Assembly: GCF_002723835.1 (NCBI RefSeq)
Contig: NZ_BEWG01000013.1
Coordinates: 61,104-125,103, forward strand
Reading direction: 5' to 3'
Origin: Mycobacterium sp. shizuoka-1
Lineage (GTDB): Bacteria; Actinomycetota; Actinomycetes; Mycobacteriales; Mycobacteriaceae
Length of the DNA stretch: 64,000 bases
The position numbers were made by a program, and so were the translations under genes. Positions 17,790 to 25,116 of the stretch are shown here, piece by piece. The stretch's first letter is position 1. Every line of letters begins with the position of its first letter. Below the pieces are notes generated by a model. The model did not search any database. It was not told the DNA's origin and saw only the letters and a list, made by a program, of their open reading frames with translations.

Positions 17790-18092
17790 TCAGCCGTCGG
17801 GCCGCAGCCGATGGCGGGCCAGTGCCTCACTGGCGAGTGCGAGTTCGCGGTGGCCGGCCACGTCATCGGAGGGCGTCTGGCCCGCAGCCACGATCTCGGC
17901 CCGAATCTGCATCAGCGCCTTCAGATACGACACGTCAGCGGTCAGCAGGATCGCCTGGGCCAGCGTGTGCGCGTCGGCATCCATGGCCGGCTCGGCCAGC
18001 GCCACACTGTGCAGATAGCCGCCCCGGCACGACCGGAACAGGATGTGCCCGCTGGGATGAACGGCGTCGAACTCGGGATCCGGTGCGGTCAC
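17790..18092 (-). CDS. DUF2694/EspH-like T7SS-associated protein
   Basis: A 100-residue protein whose core, from FDAVHPSGHILF through VSYLKALMQIRAEI, resembles the DUF2694 family found in mycobacterial ESX loci and the core of EspH. The fold is probably a YbaB-like sheet and helix. GTG at 18092 overlaps the stop of the EspC-like gene (GTGA), so it is the last gene of the cassette. Likely a cytosolic partner or chaperone for the secreted substrate, by analogy only. Confidence 0.7.
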   Translation of the reverse strand: MTAPDPEFDAVHPSGHILFRSCRGGYLHSVALAEPAMDADAHTLAQAILLTADVSYLKALMQIRAEIVAAGQTPSDDVAGHRELALASEALARHRLRPDG

Positions 18093-18406
18093 GGACCGTC
18101 CTCGGTGACCCGGCCGAACTCGGCCGCGGCGACGCTGTCCTGGTGCTCCCACACCTGAGCGGCGTGGTGCAGGTTGGTCGCGAGCTCCGCGTGCGCGGCG
18201 GCCTGCTGTTCGTAACAAGCCCGGCGCTGGTCGAGCAGTTCCCGACCGGCGTCGCGCAGCTCGGCGAAGATCGGCCCGAGCGACTCGAGACTGGCCAGGA
18301 TGTCCGCGTGCCGCGCCGGCGCAGCGCCGAGCTGCTCGGCGGTGTCCTGATGCAGGCGGGCCGCCCTGCGCAGTTCGTCGGGCACCACATGGATGCGCTC
18401 GGCCAT
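18089..18406 (-). CDS. EspC-like (DUF2580) type VII secretion substrate
   Basis: A 105-residue helical-hairpin protein of the EspC/DUF2580 family. The N-terminus MAERIHVVPDELRRAARL is typical, followed by two long helices and, near the C-terminus, WEHQD, a WxxxD version of the YxxxD/E export motif. No Sec signal. By family it is exported by an ESX system, yet no ESX core gene (EccA-E, MycP, EsxAB) occurs in the window. It lies between the Pro-rich protein and the DUF2694 gene with spacings of 1 base and a 4-base overlap. Confidence 0.82.
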   Translation of the reverse strand: MAERIHVVPDELRRAARLHQDTAEQLGAAPARHADILASLESLGPIFAELRDAGRELLDQRRACYEQQAAAHAELATNLHHAAQVWEHQDSVAAAEFGRVTEDGP

Positions 18407-18407
18407 C

Positions 18408-19826
18408 TCACTCTCCTATCGGCGGGCCGGCCGTGACGGCCGGCCGGGTGGGCGTCGGCTGGTCGGTACGGGTGGTCGAGATGCCGGCGCCCGGTTCCGG
18501 CGGATGCTCCCACCCTAGGAAGCTCGGGCCGCTGACGCTGGCAATGGGTTGGATCTGGTTGTTGAACACGGCCTTGCCGTTGCCCAGGGCGACCGCGTGC
18601 CGGTCGGTCAGCATGCCGATGTCACCGGGGATCACCTGCGCGGGATCGACCGGATGCGGCACCGGCGTGCCCGGCGCCGGGATCGCGATGCCCTGCTGCC
18701 GGAACGCCTCGGCGATCGGCGTGCCCGCCACCGCAGCGGTGATCGCGGCGGCCAGCTGCGGGCTGGGCGCGGTCACGGTTTCACCGTTGGGCAGACGCAC
18801 CGACGTCTCGCCGTCCGGCGCCGGGCCGGCGGGCTCGTCCCCCATGCCGGCGTCCTTGTCCGCGGCCGACAGGTCCTCGCCCTCCGCGTCGGTTTCGCCG
18901 GGTTCGCCGGGTTCGTGCAGGGGTTCGTCCAGCAGCGGATCGCCGAGCAGGCTGTCCTCGCCGGTCAGCCGCGGCGGCGGCGGACTGGCGAGCCCGGCAA
19001 GTCCGGACGGCAGCGGCAGCGCCGCGGGCGGGCCGGCACCACCGAGAGCGGGCATCCCGGCCACCGGCGGCGCCATCGGTGCCGCCACTGGTTGAGCGGG
19101 CGCGCTCGGCTCGGATGCGGGTGCGAGATCGTCCGCGAGCAGCGGGTCGACGAGGAGATCGGCCGGGATGTCGGCGGCCGGGGCCGGCTGCACGACCCCA
19201 GCCGGGGCCGGCGGCTTGGATTCCGCACCGCGGTCCCCTGCGATATCCGGGTTCTCCGCGGTGGCACCGGCGTACAGCGACGCCAGCGCCGCGGCCAGCG
19301 CGGCTTGGGAGGTGTCGTCCAGGCCCGCGGTTTCCACCACCGTCTTGATGTCGCGCAGCTTGCCGATCAGATAGCGCTGGAAGGCGCGGGCGCCCGTAGG
19401 GGTGTCGAGATCGGTACGGGTGGCGACGGCGGTCTCGATGTCGGCCTGCAGGGCGTCGAGTGCCGCCCGGCCCGCGCCATGACTGGTGTGTGCGTTGAGC
19501 ACCGCGGCGATGACCTGGAGGTCCAGCTGTGCACTGGTCGAATGCTGCTGCGCCAGTGATGTTTCGGCGGATCGGATGGCCTGGGCGGCGCGGCCCTCCC
19601 CCATCACCGGAGGCTGTGCGGCGGGCGAGACTCGATCGAACACGGCGCGGTGCTGAGCGCGAATTGCGGCCACCACATTGTCGATTGCGCTCGGCGACAC
19701 CACGCTGACCGGGTTGGTGACCACGGCCAGGTCGGCACCGGACAAGCCCATCATCCACGCCCGGTCGTCTCCGGTGACGGCCCCGACGCGCGCTATGACG
19801 TCGAGCAGTTCTTGGTAGCTCGCCAC
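18408..19826 (-). CDS. T7SS-associated Pro-rich protein with degenerate NlpC/P60-like tail
   Basis: A 472-residue protein resembling Rv3899c of the M. tuberculosis ESX-2 region. Residues 1-190 are helical, and about 125-190 match the adjacent DUF4226 protein (IETAVATRTDLDTPTGA versus IEAAVAQRAELAPPEG). Residues 200-340 are Pro/Ala/Glu-rich linker. The last about 130 residues include VIPGDIGMLTDRHAVALGNG, which aligns with the VRPGDL...GHVQMAIGNG part of the NlpC/P60 hydrolase two genes upstream, but the catalytic Cys position falls on Ala near residue 367 while the His near 410 remains. GTG at 19826 has AGAGG upstream; a longer ATG start 13 codons earlier is possible. Confidence 0.8.
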   Translation of the reverse strand: MASYQELLDVIARVGAVTGDDRAWMMGLSGADLAVVTNPVSVVSPSAIDNVVAAIRAQHRAVFDRVSPAAQPPVMGEGRAAQAIRSAETSLAQQHSTSAQLDLQVIAAVLNAHTSHGAGRAALDALQADIETAVATRTDLDTPTGARAFQRYLIGKLRDIKTVVETAGLDDTSQAALAAALASLYAGATAENPDIAGDRGAESKPPAPAGVVQPAPAADIPADLLVDPLLADDLAPASEPSAPAQPVAAPMAPPVAGMPALGGAGPPAALPLPSGLAGLASPPPPRLTGEDSLLGDPLLDEPLHEPGEPGETDAEGEDLSAADKDAGMGDEPAGPAPDGETSVRLPNGETVTAPSPQLAAAITAAVAGTPIAEAFRQQGIAIPAPGTPVPHPVDPAQVIPGDIGMLTDRHAVALGNGKAVFNNQIQPIASVSGPSFLGWEHPPEPGAGISTTRTDQPTPTRPAVTAGPPIGE

Positions 19827-19885
19827 CGCTGGCCTCTCATGCCCGCGACTGTATCCAGCGGCCAAACGGCCGACAATTCACCCGG

Positions 19886-20245
19886 TCACCGCGCTGGGGA
19901 CGACACCCGGTATCGGTCGAGAAGGTGCTGGAGCACAACGGCTTTGGCTGCAGAATCGGCGCGCGCGGCGGTCAAGATATCGCTGACCTCGCGTTGTTTG
20001 GCAAGCAGAAAGCGTGCCAGTTCACGCCCTTCGGGCGGAGCGAGCTCGGCGCGCTGAGCCACGGCCGCTTCGATCTCGGCGTTGACGGCGTCGAGCCTGC
20101 GGATGGCCTCGGTGGCGGCGGCATGGGCACTGGAGACCACATCGGCCAGCTGGGCGTCCGCCTCGGCGAGCTCGCGATCGCGGGCGGCGAGCCACGACCG
20201 GGCCGATTCGAGGGCGTCGGCCGACGCTCCGGCGTGCTCTGCCAT
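19886..20245 (-). CDS. DUF4226 helical protein
   Basis: A 119-residue, almost entirely alpha-helical protein (Ala/Glu/Arg-rich heptads from residue 5 to 110) of the DUF4226 family, which occurs next to ESX-associated NlpC/P60 genes. Its second half is similar to residues 125-190 of the downstream 472-residue protein, and the N-terminal region of the NlpC/P60 protein is a further relative. These shared helices may mediate assembly among the cassette proteins. No signal peptide or membrane segment. Confidence 0.75.
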   Translation of the reverse strand: MAEHAGASADALESARSWLAARDRELAEADAQLADVVSSAHAAATEAIRRLDAVNAEIEAAVAQRAELAPPEGRELARFLLAKQREVSDILTAARADSAAKAVVLQHLLDRYRVSSPAR

Positions 20246-20281
20246 GCGTCGACGGTACTCAGCGAGATTTCGCCGAACAAC

Positions 20282-21079
20282 TCACTGCGCCGCGACCGGC
20301 CGCCGGATCACGCCGGCGGACCCGAGCCGGCTGATCTGCACGGTGGCGCCGGCATGGGGTGCCTCGACCACCAGGCCGTTGCCGATTGCCATCTGCACAT
20401 GTCCGGCGTGCGGGAAAACCAGGTCACCGGGCCGGACCTGGGACCGGGCCACCGGCACCCCGTCGTTGATCTGGTCGTAGGTGGTGCGATCCAGCCGCAC
20501 CCCGGCCTGGGCATAGGCCCACTTCACCAGCCCCGAGCAGTCGAACCGGTCCGGCCCGGTCGCGCCCCACACATAGGGGCAGCCCAGCCGCGACAACGCC
20601 GCGCGCACGGCCAGCCCCGCACGTGAGCTCGGCAGCGGTGGCCGCTGGCGTCGCCGTCGGTACGTCAACGCGCGCAGCAGCGCAAGCCGGCGCCTGGCCC
20701 GCCGGCGGGCGGCCAGGACGTGTGCGTGCTGGGCGCGCAGCCGGGCGGCCCGACGCCGCATCAGCTCGCGTTGGGCGACCGGATTGTCCGCTGCCACAGC
20801 GGCATCCGCGCGGGCGGCGTCCACCACGGCGCGGGTCTGGCGCTGCGCCAGGCGATGGTCGCGCTGCGCGCGCGCCAGGATCGCCGACAGTTCGGTGTCC
20901 ACCCGCCGGGCGGACTCGAGGTCGTCGCCGTGTCGGCCGGCGGCGCGGCGGTAGGCCGCCGGTATCCCCTCGGTCGGCGCCGGCGGAGGAGCCGATGACG
21001 CATCGAGCACCGGCATGGCGGGATACCCGGCGAACAGCGCCTGGGCCCGGGTCAGGATGTCCAGGTCGGGGGCGGTCAT
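20282..21079 (-). CDS. NlpC/P60 peptidoglycan endopeptidase, T7SS-associated
   Basis: A 265-residue protein similar to Rv3896c and RipD-type proteins. Residues 1-145 are a charged helical DUF4226-like domain; 150-265 are the NlpC/P60 domain. Cys181 (FDCSGLVKWAY), His227 (GHVQMAIGNG) and Glu239 (VVEAPH) match the Cys-His-Glu triad of RipA-type hydrolases that cut D-iGlu-mDAP bonds. There is no Sec signal peptide, so export by an ESX system is a reasonable inference. ATG overlaps the XRE stop (ATGA), coupling it to the regulator. Confidence 0.85.
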   Translation of the reverse strand: MTAPDLDILTRAQALFAGYPAMPVLDASSAPPPAPTEGIPAAYRRAAGRHGDDLESARRVDTELSAILARAQRDHRLAQRQTRAVVDAARADAAVAADNPVAQRELMRRRAARLRAQHAHVLAARRRARRRLALLRALTYRRRRQRPPLPSSRAGLAVRAALSRLGCPYVWGATGPDRFDCSGLVKWAYAQAGVRLDRTTYDQINDGVPVARSQVRPGDLVFPHAGHVQMAIGNGLVVEAPHAGATVQISRLGSAGVIRRPVAAQ

Positions 21080-21816
21080 GCGTACTCCTCGAGGAACGCC
21101 CGCACCCGGGGGAGCGCGCCCGGCGGTACGGCGCCGCGGTTGCGGATGTCCCACACCTGCTCGACGCCGACGCCGAGCAGGGTTGCGATCACCGACTCCG
21201 GCAGGTCCGAGCGGGCGCAGGCCTGGTCGAAGCGTGCGCTGATACTGCCCGGCATCCGGGCCAGCAGACTGGTTCGGATGGCTTCCAGCGATTTCAGATG
21301 GGTCATCAGGCGCTCGGTGGACGGAGCCCCCGCGTTGACGGCGACCCGCCACGAGTTGGCCGCCAGCAGTTCCGCCTTGACGCATTGCTCGATCACGGAC
21401 TGAATATACGTTTCATATTCGTTTGACGTCTCCGCTGGTAGCCGCGCTATCAACGAGTTGAGCGATTCCAGGTGCGCCTCGGCGTGCGCCTCGAGGACGT
21501 CGGCATCGCTGTGGCGGTTGACGACGATCCCGGGGACAGCCCGCGGCGGGGTCGACTCGGCGGGGGAGCCGGCGAGTAAGTGGGCGATCTCGGCGTCCGG
21601 ATCGTCGGCGATGACCAGCCGTGCGTAGGTTCCCGGCGGCAGGCCGAGCCCGTTTTCGATCTTCTGAACTGTGCCTTTGTGAGGTTTACGGGCGCCGCGC
21701 TCCAAAAAGCTCAGGCCCATGATGCTGACCCCGGTGGCGGCGGCCAGATCGGCCAGCGACCAGTCCCGGGCCTCCCGCAACGTCCGGATGGCCGCACCCG
21801 CCGCCTCTCGGCTCAA
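21076..21816 (-). CDS. XRE-family regulator heading the T7SS-associated cassette
   Basis: A 246-residue protein with a helix-turn-helix at residues 8-62 (LADLAAATGVSIMGLSFLER), an acidic linker, then a helical C-terminal domain that ends in a second possible HTH (ESVIATLLGVGVEQVWDI), the two-domain plan seen in EspR-like regulators though larger. TTG at 21816 is the only in-frame start upstream of the HTH and has GGAG about 9 bases before it; an ATG 20 bases earlier is out of frame. It is divergent from whiB and coupled to the hydrolase gene, so it likely controls both directions. Confidence 0.83.
   Translation of the reverse strand: MSREAAGAAIRTLREARDWSLADLAAATGVSIMGLSFLERGARKPHKGTVQKIENGLGLPPGTYARLVIADDPDAEIAHLLAGSPAESTPPRAVPGIVVNRHSDADVLEAHAEAHLESLNSLIARLPAETSNEYETYIQSVIEQCVKAELLAANSWRVAVNAGAPSTERLMTHLKSLEAIRTSLLARMPGSISARFDQACARSDLPESVIATLLGVGVEQVWDIRNRGAVPPGALPRVRAFLEEYA
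21406..21411 (+). promoter_or_regulatory. Intragenic TATACG motif inside the XRE gene
   Basis: AATATACGTTTC at 21404-21415 is followed closely by CATATTCGTTTG, in a locally AT-rich patch within the XRE coding sequence. It matches the TATACG-YTT repeats of the XRE/whiB intergenic region and could be a distal site for the same regulator. Function is inferred only from repetition. Confidence 0.25.
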
Positions 21817-21832
21817 CGGGGGGCTCCAGCCA

Positions 21833-21912
21833 TATACGGATCGTACACAGCACTCGTCGTATATACGTTTTTGTCTACGTTCCTCTTGCGCCGACCCGTC
21901 ATGGTCTATACG
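21833..21912. promoter_or_regulatory. XRE/whiB divergent promoter with repeated TATACG motif
   Basis: The 130-base gap contains TATACG at 21833-21838, 21862-21867 and 21907-21912; the last two extend to TATACGTTTT and TATACGCTTT and are 45 bases apart on the same strand. The copies may be operators for the XRE or WhiB protein, and one or more could double as a -10 element. The gap is strikingly AT-rich for this genome. Confidence 0.45.
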
Positions 21913-21946
21913 CTTTCGTCATTGAATCTCGCCCAAGGAGGCCACC

Positions 21947-22357
21947 ATGAACCACCGCCCCTGCTCCGTCGAGCCCGACCTCTGGTTCGGTTACGCCGAC
22001 GACGACGCCAGCGATGGCGCGGCCAAGGCACGTGTCTACGAGCAGTCCGCCACCCGCGCTCGCACCATCTGCCTGCGTCGGTGCCCGCTGGCCCAGCAGC
22101 GCGCCTGCGCCCGCAGCGCGGTCGAGGGTGGCGAGGAGTACGGGGTGTGGGCTGGGGTGAAGCTGCCCGGCGGCCAATACCGCAAGCGCCATCAGCTCGC
22201 CCACGCCCACGACGTACTGCGGCGGATCGCCGACGGCCGGCTCAACCCGCGCGAACTACCCGAGAGCGCCGAACTGCTGGCACGCAGCGAGGCGCTGCCC
22301 GAACAGGTCGCGACCGTGGTCCATCTCCCGCTGGGCCGGCCGCGCACCGCCGCCTAG
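21947..22357 (+). CDS. WhiB-family iron-sulfur regulator with atypical cysteine spacing
   Basis: A 136-residue WhiB protein with C6, C42, C46 and C54 and the turn GVWAGVKLPGG (residues 66-76) followed by a basic DNA-binding stretch QYRKRHQ. Standard WhiB proteins have C-x2-C-x5-C after the first cysteine; here it is C-x3-C-x7-C (ICLRRCPLAQQRACARS). It should bind a 4Fe-4S cluster and a sigma factor region 4, if the longer loop tolerates it. AAGGAGG 6 bases before ATG makes the start certain. Divergent from the XRE cassette, which it may control, as WhiB6 does for ESX-1. Confidence 0.88.
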   Translation: MNHRPCSVEPDLWFGYADDDASDGAAKARVYEQSATRARTICLRRCPLAQQRACARSAVEGGEEYGVWAGVKLPGGQYRKRHQLAHAHDVLRRIADGRLNPRELPESAELLARSEALPEQVATVVHLPLGRPRTAA

Positions 22358-22387
22358 CCCTAGCCGGGCTTCCGCCATTGATCCGGC

Positions 22388-23527
22388 CTAGCCGGATAGT
22401 GTTGCCTCGGCGCGCTTTTGGAGATTGTCGTCCACCTCACGCTGCCACACGTCGTAGGCGTGCGTGGTGTCCACCTCGAGCTCGAACCGGTTGGTCATGT
22501 CCGGGGTGACGTCGGCGGCGTCGACGTAGAACTGCTCGTACCACCGCCGGTACTGATAGAGCGCCCCGTCCTCCTCGCACAACAGCGGGTTCTCGATCCG
22601 GGTCTTGTGCTTCCAGATCTCCACGTCCTGCAGGAAGCCCACCTCGTAGACCTTGGAATACGACTGCGCGAGCTTGTCGGCCTTCTCCTTGGTCATTCCC
22701 TCCGGCACCTCGACCGAGACGCCGAACTGCAGCATGAAGGAGTTCTGGCTGATCGGGTAATGGCAGTTGATCAGCACCGAGTTGATGGTGAAGTCCGGCG
22801 CCAAGTCGTTGTGCAGCCAGTTGATCATGTACGCCGGCCCGAAATAGGTGGCCTCCGAACGCAGCTTGGTGCCCTCCCACAGCCGCTCCGGATGCTCGGT
22901 GAAGTCCTGGCGCCCTTTGGATTCCATGAACTGGCTGGCGGTGTGGCCCTCGAAGACGTTCTTGAAGTACGTCGGGTAGGCGTAGTGGATGTAGAAGAAG
23001 TGCGCCATGTCGACGTTGTTGTCGACGATCTCGCGGCAGTGCGCGCCCTCGATCAGGATCGAGTTCCACGTCCACTTCGACCACTGGTCGGTGCCCATGC
23101 CTTCGATCTGCGGCGGGTTGAGGTCGTCCGACGGTGTCGAGCCTTCGGGGTCGTGCCACACCAGTAGCTGCCCGTTGACCTCCAAGGTCTGCCACTTGCG
23201 GGTGCGGGCGAGCTTGGGCACGCGGCGCGCGTAAGGGATCTCGACGCAGCGTCCGGTCGCGCCGTTCCAGCGCCAGTCGTGGAACGCGCAGGCGATGTTG
23301 TCGCCCTTGACCGAACCCATCGCGAGGTCGGCGCCCAGATGCCGGCAGTAGCCGTCGAGCACGTGGATGTCGCCCTTGGAATCGGCGTATACGACGAGCT
23401 TGCCGCCGAAGGCCTGGATCCCGTGCGGCTTGCCGTCGCGGAAATTCTCGGCCAGTCCCAGGCAGTGCCAACCGCGCGCGAAACGCGTCATCGGCGTGCC
23501 GGTGTCGATCTCCCGGATCTCGGTCAT
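22388..23527 (-). CDS. kshA: 3-ketosteroid 9-alpha-hydroxylase oxygenase (KshA-type Rieske enzyme)
   Basis: A 379-residue Rieske non-heme oxygenase closely resembling KshA. The 2Fe-2S ligands are Cys61, His63, Cys80 and His83, and DNNVDMAHFFYIHYAYP carries the mononuclear iron His/His/Asp set. KshA opens ring B of steroids such as androstadienedione together with the reductase KshB, which is not in the window. ATG at 23527 has AAGGA upstream. The gene faces its own TetR across a perfect palindrome, suggesting control separate from the KstR regulon. Environmental actinobacteria often hold several kshA paralogues, so the exact substrate is open. Confidence 0.9.
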   Translation of the reverse strand: MTEIREIDTGTPMTRFARGWHCLGLAENFRDGKPHGIQAFGGKLVVYADSKGDIHVLDGYCRHLGADLAMGSVKGDNIACAFHDWRWNGATGRCVEIPYARRVPKLARTRKWQTLEVNGQLLVWHDPEGSTPSDDLNPPQIEGMGTDQWSKWTWNSILIEGAHCREIVDNNVDMAHFFYIHYAYPTYFKNVFEGHTASQFMESKGRQDFTEHPERLWEGTKLRSEATYFGPAYMINWLHNDLAPDFTINSVLINCHYPISQNSFMLQFGVSVEVPEGMTKEKADKLAQSYSKVYEVGFLQDVEIWKHKTRIENPLLCEEDGALYQYRRWYEQFYVDAADVTPDMTNRFELEVDTTHAYDVWQREVDDNLQKRAEATLSG

Positions 23528-23578
23528 GTGGCGCATCCTTCTCGCTCTGGTCTGAACAACAAACAGCACCCGGGCCTA

Positions 23579-23600
23579 ATTTAAGCACAAGTGCTTAAAT
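23579..23600. promoter_or_regulatory. Perfect palindromic operator between kshA and tetR
   Basis: Arms ATTTAAGCAC and GTGCTTAAAT (10 bp each) around AA form a perfect 22-bp dyad in the 102-base divergent gap. Length and position fit a TetR homodimer site that would control both genes. It does not resemble the KstR consensus. Confidence 0.75.
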
Positions 23601-23629
23601 CTGCCTAGCATGCATTTAGACTGCTCGAC

Positions 23630-24250
23630 GTGGACCGCGGCACCCGATCTCGAGCCGAGTTGCTCGACGCCGCCGAACGGCTGATCGCCGAACACGGCTT
23701 CGAGGTGCCCCTGCGCGAGATCGCCAAAGCGGCCGGCCAACGCAACAACTCGGCGGTCAACTACTACTTCCGCAGCCGACAGGACCTCATCGACGCGGTG
23801 GTGGCCCGCCGGCTGGTCCCGATGGAGGTCGAGCGGCAGGCGCTACTGGACCACATGTCGGCCGACCAGATGGCCGACGCGCACGCGGTGCTGCGCATCC
23901 TGGTCGGGCCCTTCTTCCACAGCGAAGGCACGCATTACGCCCGGTTCCTCGAGGTGGTGCGCATCCGACTGAACCGCGAGCCGCAGAGCCCGGAGGAGTC
24001 GGCCTGGCCGCGCATCCTCGACGCGCTGGCCCGGCTGGTCCCGCTCAAGGAGCGCAGCGCCCGGGAGGGCCGGGTCGGGGCGGTCGCGACCGCGATGTTC
24101 GCCCTGCTGGCCGACCACGAACGGCAGGTCGAGTCCGGCGAGACCGCCGGCGCCGACGAGGCCGCCGACGAGGACAGCCTCGAGGAGATCGTGACGATGC
24201 TGGCCGCGATGCTGACCGCCGCTCCGGTGGCCGCCGCGGCGACGCGCTGA
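23630..24250 (+). CDS. TetR-family regulator divergent from kshA
   Basis: A 206-residue TetR protein; LREIAKAAGQRNNSAVNYYF at residues 25-45 is the recognition helix region, of the type seen in regulators of lipid and steroid genes. The C-terminal domain includes a Glu/Asp-rich tail (DEAADEDSLEEI). GTG start. It very probably binds the palindrome just upstream and represses kshA until a steroid or CoA-ester ligand is present (inference). Confidence 0.92.
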   Translation: MDRGTRSRAELLDAAERLIAEHGFEVPLREIAKAAGQRNNSAVNYYFRSRQDLIDAVVARRLVPMEVERQALLDHMSADQMADAHAVLRILVGPFFHSEGTHYARFLEVVRIRLNREPQSPEESAWPRILDALARLVPLKERSAREGRVGAVATAMFALLADHERQVESGETAGADEAADEDSLEEIVTMLAAMLTAAPVAAAATR

Positions 24251-24325
24251 GCGCGGTAGTTCCCGCCGGTGCAGTGGGTATCCGGATAGAACTGTGAGCA
24301 CTGGCTGACGACGGGAGGCGGGTCC

Positions 24326-24613
24326 GTGCGGATCGTTGTGGTGGTGGCCGCGGCCGGGCTGGTCGCTCTTCTGGTGGCGATCCTGACCGACAACACCTTC
24401 GTCGCGGTGGGTGTGATCGGGCTGGCCGCCCTTGGCATCCTGCTGCTGGTACGCGACTGGCGCTCCGACCGTCGGCAACCGGCCGTCGAGGCCGCCGCCG
24501 AGACCGACGTGGCCGTTGCCGAGCAGGTCGACCCCACGATGAGCCCGGAGATGTTCGCCCCGGACATCTCCGCCGACGGCCGCGGGCCGTCGTCGGACGC
24601 CCGCGCCGACTGA
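24326..24613 (+). CDS. Small membrane protein of unknown function
   Basis: A 95-residue protein with two hydrophobic helices (about residues 2-20 and 25-42), a short basic RDWRSDRR segment, then an acidic cytosolic tail. GGGAGG 8 bases before the GTG start supports translation. Not assigned to a functional family. It lies alone between TetR and the EVE gene. Confidence 0.75.
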   Translation: MRIVVVVAAAGLVALLVAILTDNTFVAVGVIGLAALGILLLVRDWRSDRRQPAVEAAAETDVAVAEQVDPTMSPEMFAPDISADGRGPSSDARAD

Positions 24614-24672
24614 CGGGGCAGCGCTGCGCGCCGACCCGCAGAGCTGTCGTACCTCCGCCCTAGCGTGGGTCC

Positions 24673-25089
24673 ATGACGTACTGGATCAACACCGTCAGCG
24701 CCGATCACGTGCAGCGTGGCGTCGCCGGCGGCTTCACGCAGGCCAATCACGGCAAGCCACACATGCTGCGCACGATGCAGCGTGGCGACTGGATCGTCTT
24801 CTATTCACCGAAAACCGCCCTCGATCACGGGGAACCGCTGCAGGCGTTCACCGCACTCGGGCGAATCGTCGACGACGAGCCCTACCAGGACCAGCCCGGC
24901 GGCCCGTGGCGGCGGGCGATGGAGTTCCTGCCCAGCACGGCGACACCGATCCGGCCGCTGCTGGACCAGCTGGGCTTCATCGTCGACGCCAAGCGCTGGG
25001 GCTACAAGTTCCGTTTCGGAGTGTTCCGGATCGAGGAGCCAGACTTCACGCTGATCCGCTCGGCGATGACCCGGCCGCTCGCAGCCTGA
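24673..25089 (+). CDS. EVE-domain protein
   Basis: A 138-residue single EVE domain (PUA-like fold), recognised by the opening MTYWINTVSADHV, the GDWIVFYSPK strand and WGYKFRFGVFRI near the end. EVE domains bind modified bases in DNA or RNA and occur in translation fidelity and defence contexts. No restriction or toxin gene is adjacent, so a housekeeping role seems more likely. Confidence 0.88.
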   Translation: MTYWINTVSADHVQRGVAGGFTQANHGKPHMLRTMQRGDWIVFYSPKTALDHGEPLQAFTALGRIVDDEPYQDQPGGPWRRAMEFLPSTATPIRPLLDQLGFIVDAKRWGYKFRFGVFRIEEPDFTLIRSAMTRPLAA

Positions 25090-25116
25090 GCCGCCGCGGA
25101 GGCGAGTACATTCGCA

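Noticed and set aside
17790..22357. A complete ESX secretion locus
   Set aside because: Only accessory families are present; no EccA-E, mycosin, PE/PPE or Esx WXG100 pair could be found in the window.
24673..25089. Defence island around the EVE-domain gene
   Set aside because: Neighbours are TetR, pirin and metabolic genes; no restriction, toxin or nuclease gene is adjacent.
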